The notes under the pieces are model-generated. The model saw only the letters and a program-made list of their open reading frames with translations. It had not been told where the DNA came from and ran no database searches. From assembly GCA_048058975.1 (NCBI GenBank), contig JBLLNP010000023.1, positions 1 to 64,000 on the forward strand: 64,000 bases of DNA. The letters are read 5' to 3'. The stretch comes from RHLJ01 sp048058975. Lineage in GTDB: Bacteria; Bacteroidota; Rhodothermia; Balneolales; Balneolaceae. The position numbers and the translations under genes were made by a program. Below are positions 59,929 to 64,000 of this stretch, one piece after another (within the stretch, counting starts at the first letter, position 1; each line of letters opens with the position of its first letter).

Positions 59929-61826
59929 CTAAATCGCCTTCCCGTTCTTAATGGCTTCCACCACACTTGGGTCTAGCAAGGTTGAGGTATCTCCCAGGTT
60001 ATCCAGATCATTGGCAGCTACTTTTCTAAGAATGCGACGCATAATTTTTCCGGATCGCGTTTTCGGAAGTCCGGGCACAATCTGAATTTTATCCGGCTTG
60101 GCAATTGGGCCTATTATCTTCACCACTAAATCCAGCAGTTCTTTTTTAAAAGCATCCGTGTCTTTTACCTCTCCATCGCAAATCATAAACGCATATACAC
60201 CCTGACCCTTTATATCGTGAGGGAAACCAACCACAGCCGTTTCAACCACGCGGTTGTGTTCGTCCAGTGCGTTTTCAATTTCAGCAGTACCCAAACGGTG
60301 ACCAGAGACATTCAGCACGTCATCAACACGCCCGGTGATTCGGTAGTAGCCGTCCTCGTCTCTTCGACAACCATCTCCAGTAAAGTAATAACCTTTGTAG
60401 GTGGAAAGATAGGTCTGCTTGTAGCGCTCATGATCTCCATATACGGTCCGGGCAATCGAAGGCCACGGATGTTTGATACAGAGATTCCCTTCTACTCCGT
60501 TTCCTTCAATTTCATTACCGTTCTCGTCCATCAAAACTGGAAAAATTCCCGGTAGAGGAAGTGTAGCAAATCCCGGCTTGGTTGGCGTAATACCAGCCAG
60601 CGGTGAAATCATAATTCCACCTGTCTCTGTTTGCCACCAGGTATCTACAATGGAGCATCTGCCATTTCCGATATGTGTATGATACCAGTGCCATGCTTCT
60701 TCATTGATTGGCTCACCTACAGAGCCAAGCACTTTTAACGAACTGAGATCATATTTCTTTACAAAATCCAGATCAAAACTCATCAACGCCCGTATGGCAG
60801 TCGGTGCTGTGTAGAAATGAGTAACTTTATACTTCTCTACCACTTCCCAGAACCTTCCTGCATCAGGATAGGTCGGAGTTCCTTCAAAAATAATCCCGGT
60901 AGTTCCGGTAAAAAGAGGACCATAAATAATGTAGCTATGACCTGTGATCCAACCTGCATCTGCTGTACACCAATAAATATCGTCCGCTCCAACCTGAAAT
61001 ACATTCCGGAAGGAATAACTGGTATAAACCATGTATCCGCCACAGGTGTGTACTACTCCTTTAGGTTTACCTGTTGAACCGGATGTGTACAAAATGAATA
61101 AAGGGTCTTCCGCATCCATCTCAACGGCCTCATGATATTTCGAAGCATTTCGAATCAGGTTGTGCCACCACTCATCCCGGCCTTCAACCCAGTTGATATC
61201 CCGATTCGTACGCTGGCATACAATCACACTTTTAACCGAAGGACTCGTTTCAAGAGCTTCATCTGAAATATCCTTAAGTGGAACATGCTTATCTCCTCGC
61301 CTTAAACCATCATTAGTAATCAGCATTTTTGCTTCACAGTCGTTGATTCGTTCGCTGAGAGACTGGGCTGAAAATCCGGCAAAAACTATAGAATGAACTG
61401 CACCGATTCGCGCGCATGCAAGAGCAGCAATTACCAACTCAGGAGTCATAGCCATATAAATACAAACCCGATCCCCTTTCTTAATTCCTTTCTCAGTCAA
61501 CACATTGCTGAATCGGCATACATCCTCATGTAACTGTTTGAAAGTAATTGTTCTTCTGAATGAATCGGGGTGATTCGGTTCAAAAATGAAAGCCGTTTTA
61601 TTACCGATGGTGTTCAGGTGGCGATCCAACGCGTTCTCAGTAATATTGAGTTTTCCCCTTCAAACCATTTAATGTCGGCTGTTTCAAATCCACCTGTTTG
61701 CACTTTATCCCATCTTTTGCGCCAGTAAAAAGTACCTGCTTCGTGTTCCCAGAACGCTAGCCTGTCATTTTCACTTTCGTTAAAAGTTTCATGGTATTCA
61801 TTGAATGATTTTATATTCAGCCACAT
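59929..61826 (-). pseudogene. acs: Acetyl-CoA synthetase acs, interrupted by a one-base frameshift
   Basis: With one extra base the region would encode 632 residues, normal Acs length. The N-terminal part (MWLNIKSFNEYHETF... to DIKWFEG) is in one frame from 61826. The rest (NITENALDRHL onward) continues in the -1 frame. The break is at CCCC 61655-61658 (GGGG on the coding strand); a fifth G would restore KWFEGGKLNITEN. Downstream the protein is intact: YTSGSTGKPKG, DTWWQTETGG, and the acetylatable Lys in KTRSGKIMRRILRK. It activates acetate to acetyl-CoA. It could be a real mutation or a homopolymer sequencing error. Its tail is copied in the array downstream. Confidence 0.9.
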
Positions 61827-61907
61827 TTTTGTAGAAAATTCGGTTAGATTTTTAAGAACGCTTATGTTGACGTTTTTTAAGCGGAGAATCAAGCCTAAAT
61901 TCATTGC

Positions 61908-64000
61908 ATGGATTCAAAATCTCAAGGCCAAAAAATTGTAGAACACTGGTTCTCTTCCAAAGGGTGGGAAATCTTCTCATTTCAGTCTGAGGTATGGAAT
62001 GCTTTTCTGAACGGCAAAAATGGCTTGTTGAATGCCCCAACCGGAAGCGGTAAGACCTTTGCGCTCTGGATGCCAAACATAATCCGATGGATTGATGAAC
62101 ACCCAAAAGAGTACAAAAAAAAGTCAGATAATGGGCTGAAAGTTCTCTGGATAACACCTCTCCGTGCTCTTGCAAAGGATATTCAAAGCGCCTTGCAGCA
62201 ATCTCTTCATGAAATGGAAATCCCGTGGGTGGTAGGCCGAAGAACAGGAGACGTTTCCCAATCCATTAAACAAAAGCAGAATAAAAGAATGCCGGAAGTT
62301 CTGATTACTACTCCCGAAAGCATTCATATTCTCATGGCTCAGAAAAATTATGCGAACCATTTTAAAAATCTCGATGCCATTATTGTAGATGAATGGCATG
62401 AGTTGTTAGGTTCAAAAAGAGGAGTTCAGGTTGAACTCGGACTTTCCCGATTGAAAGCGATGAAACCTGATCTTTCCATATGGGGTATTTCGGCAACCAT
62501 TGGTAACCTCGAAGAAGCTTTGGAAGTATTGCTTGGAGATGATCATACTTCTGAGAGCTCAATCATCATCAAAGCGCACATTAAAAAAGATATTCAAATT
62601 CATTCTGTGCTCCCGGATGAGATCGACAAGTTTCCCTGGTACGGACATTTAGGCTTGAACCTGCTGCACAAAGTTCTTCCAATCATAGATGAGCATACCT
62701 CTACCTTGATTTTTACTAATACCCGAGGTCAAGCTGAAGTCTGGTTTCAGAGAATTCTGGACGCCCGGCCTGATCTTGCCGGAACTATTGCGATCCATCA
62801 TGGTTCCCTGGATCGGAGTGTCCGTGATTGGGTCGAAGACTCGCTTCACGAAGGTATTCTTAAAGCAGTAGTTTGTACTTCCAGCCTCGATCTAGGGGTA
62901 GATTTCAGCCCTGTTGATACCGTAATCCAGATTGGAAGCCCAAAAGGTGTTGCCCGATTTATGCAACGAGCCGGACGAAGCGGACATAGCCCCGGAGCGA
63001 CCAGTAAAATCTATTTCGTCCCAACTCATGCTTTAGAGCTAATTGAAGCTGCCGCCTTAAAAGAAGCGATCAACAAAACCGAAATGGAGAGCCGGGATCC
63101 CATCCTCAAACCTATGGATGTACTGGTTCAGTATTTGGTAACATTAGCGGTTTCGGATGGATTTCTTCCCAATGAACTTCTTCCTCAAATCAGGAGTACC
63201 TTTTGCTATCAGAATCTTTCCGATAGCGAATGGGATTGGGCGCTTACATTCATAACAACCGGAGGAAAATCACTCCGCAATTATCCCGAATATTCAAAAG
63301 TTATTACTGATGAAGATGGATTATATCGCGTTGTTGACAGAAAAATAGCTCGCAGGCACCGCATGAGTATCGGGACTATTTCCAGCGATTCCATGATGCG
63401 GGTAAAGTATTTAAGTGGAGGCTCACTTGGCTCTATTGAAGAGACCTTCATCAGCAGCCTCAACATAGGCGACAAATTCTGGTTCGCAGGCAGGAACTTA
63501 GAGCTAATTCAGATTAAGGAGAACTCGGCATTTGTACGAAGAGCAAAAGGCACGAAGTCTCGTGTACCTAGTTATATGGGTGGCCGGATGTCCCTTTCGT
63601 CAAACATGTCTAGAATCCTTAGAAGAACGATGCAAAAAGCAATTAGCGGAGATACTGGAATGATTGAGCTCGAAACCATCTCCCCTATTCTGGACGTTCA
63701 GAAAGACTGGTCAATCCTGCCTGGCGAAAATCAGTTTCTCATTGAAAAGAGTTTCTCTAGAGAAGGTTGTCATGTATTCTTTTTTCCTTTTGAGGGTAGG
63801 TATGTTCACGAAGGAATGTCGGCTTTATTGGCTCAACGAATTTCTAAAATGATGCCCATTACATTCTCTATCGCAATGAATGATTATGGATTTGAACTAC
63901 TTTCCGATCAGGATATCCCTATTGAAGAAGCACTCAAAAATGATGTTTTATCTCCCGAAAATTTGGTTGAGGATATTCGTTCCAGTCTTAACAACAGTGA
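61908..64000 (+). CDS. Ligase-associated (Lhr-like) DExH-box helicase, partial
   Basis: The frame from the ATG at 61908 stays open to the last base, giving about 697 residues; the C-terminus is off the window (family about 820). Motif I APTGSGKT, Ia TPLRALAKD, motif II DEWHELLGSKRG (diagnostic for the ligase-associated DExH group), motif III SATIG, IV IFTNTRGQ, V SSLDLGVDF, VI QRAGRSGH, then the winged-helix/Lhr core (RHRMSIGTISSD). These helicases act in DNA damage response with an ATP-dependent ligase, exonuclease and a phosphoesterase, which may lie beyond the edge. Divergent from acs, with 81 bases between. Confidence 0.93.
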   Translation, partial: MDSKSQGQKIVEHWFSSKGWEIFSFQSEVWNAFLNGKNGLLNAPTGSGKTFALWMPNIIRWIDEHPKEYKKKSDNGLKVLWITPLRALAKDIQSALQQSLHEMEIPWVVGRRTGDVSQSIKQKQNKRMPEVLITTPESIHILMAQKNYANHFKNLDAIIVDEWHELLGSKRGVQVELGLSRLKAMKPDLSIWGISATIGNLEEALEVLLGDDHTSESSIIIKAHIKKDIQIHSVLPDEIDKFPWYGHLGLNLLHKVLPIIDEHTSTLIFTNTRGQAEVWFQRILDARPDLAGTIAIHHGSLDRSVRDWVEDSLHEGILKAVVCTSSLDLGVDFSPVDTVIQIGSPKGVARFMQRAGRSGHSPGATSKIYFVPTHALELIEAAALKEAINKTEMESRDPILKPMDVLVQYLVTLAVSDGFLPNELLPQIRSTFCYQNLSDSEWDWALTFITTGGKSLRNYPEYSKVITDEDGLYRVVDRKIARRHRMSIGTISSDSMMRVKYLSGGSLGSIEETFISSLNIGDKFWFAGRNLELIQIKENSAFVRRAKGTKSRVPSYMGGRMSLSSNMSRILRRTMQKAISGDTGMIELETISPILDVQKDWSILPGENQFLIEKSFSREGCHVFFFPFEGRYVHEGMSALLAQRISKMMPITFSIAMNDYGFELLSDQDIPIEEALKNDVLSPENLVEDIRSSLNNS

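Noticed and set aside
61651..61660. Programmed -1 frameshift in acs
   Set aside because: The sequence GAA GGG GAA AAC does not fit the X XXY YYZ slippery pattern in the reading frame, and acs is not known to use recoding. Mutation or sequencing error is simpler.
61614..61904. Separate small gene upstream of acs
   Set aside because: Its protein from the ATG at 61826 is the N-terminus of Acs (KSFNEYHETF to KWFEG). It ends in a frameshift, not at a real gene end.

Overview
The window is one contiguous piece of an AT-leaning bacterial chromosome. Its features fit the Bacteroidota-like lineages, and Balneolota (Balneola/Gracilimonas relatives) seems most likely, though this is inferred from gene content only. 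Supporting signs are a short RpoD without region 1.1, promoters of the TTG-N20-TAnnTTTG type, a carboxypeptidase-regulatory-domain TonB receptor, a clade II (Sec-exported, lipoprotein) nosZ operon, a two-propeller sensor kinase, the yicC-gmk-rpoZ-coaBC order, and menaquinone genes (menH, menB, ubiE/menG). I saw no rRNA, tRNA, CRISPR array or prophage.

Left third (1-23900): the menH-menB end of a menaquinone operon; a grpE-dnaJ chaperone pair; a large TonB-dependent receptor with a LacI-type operator upstream; several secreted or lipoprotein genes (two SGNH hydrolases, SIMPL, PIG-L deacetylase); the divergent tesA / ybbA-ybbP block known from other bacteria; an OmpA-type lipoprotein; corA; an outer-membrane barrel with a serine/arginine-rich lipoprotein; and a LuxR-type response regulator with its propeller histidine kinase.

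Middle (23901-42900): a complete nitrous-oxide reduction operon on the minus strand (cytochrome c, fasciclin-domain lipoprotein, nosZ, membrane protein, nosL, nosD, nosF, nosY) with a divergent NsrR-like Fe-S Rrf2 regulator. A strong hairpin separates nosZ from the maturation genes. Then follow rpoD, deoB (carrying a small palindromic in-frame insertion), a GAF protein, pepF, two DinB-fold genes, and a carbamoyltransferase - DUF5989 - SxtJ-like membrane cluster. The 49-residue DUF5989 gene is easy to miss.

Right third (43000-64000): housekeeping operons (yicC-gmk-rpoZ-coaBC; ubiE, fabZ-panB-surE; comF; a RodZ-like protein with ligA; ald). The most unusual stretch is 58773-61826. There an IS200/RAYT-type Y1 transposase sits directly behind acs, flanked by REP-like paired stem-loops. 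A 205-bp unit made of a copy of the last 57 bp of acs plus the REP pair is repeated in tandem. acs itself carries a one-base frameshift at a run of four C. The window ends inside a ligase-associated (Lhr-like) DExH helicase that stays open to the last base. Intergenic spaces hold several families of short palindromic repeats.
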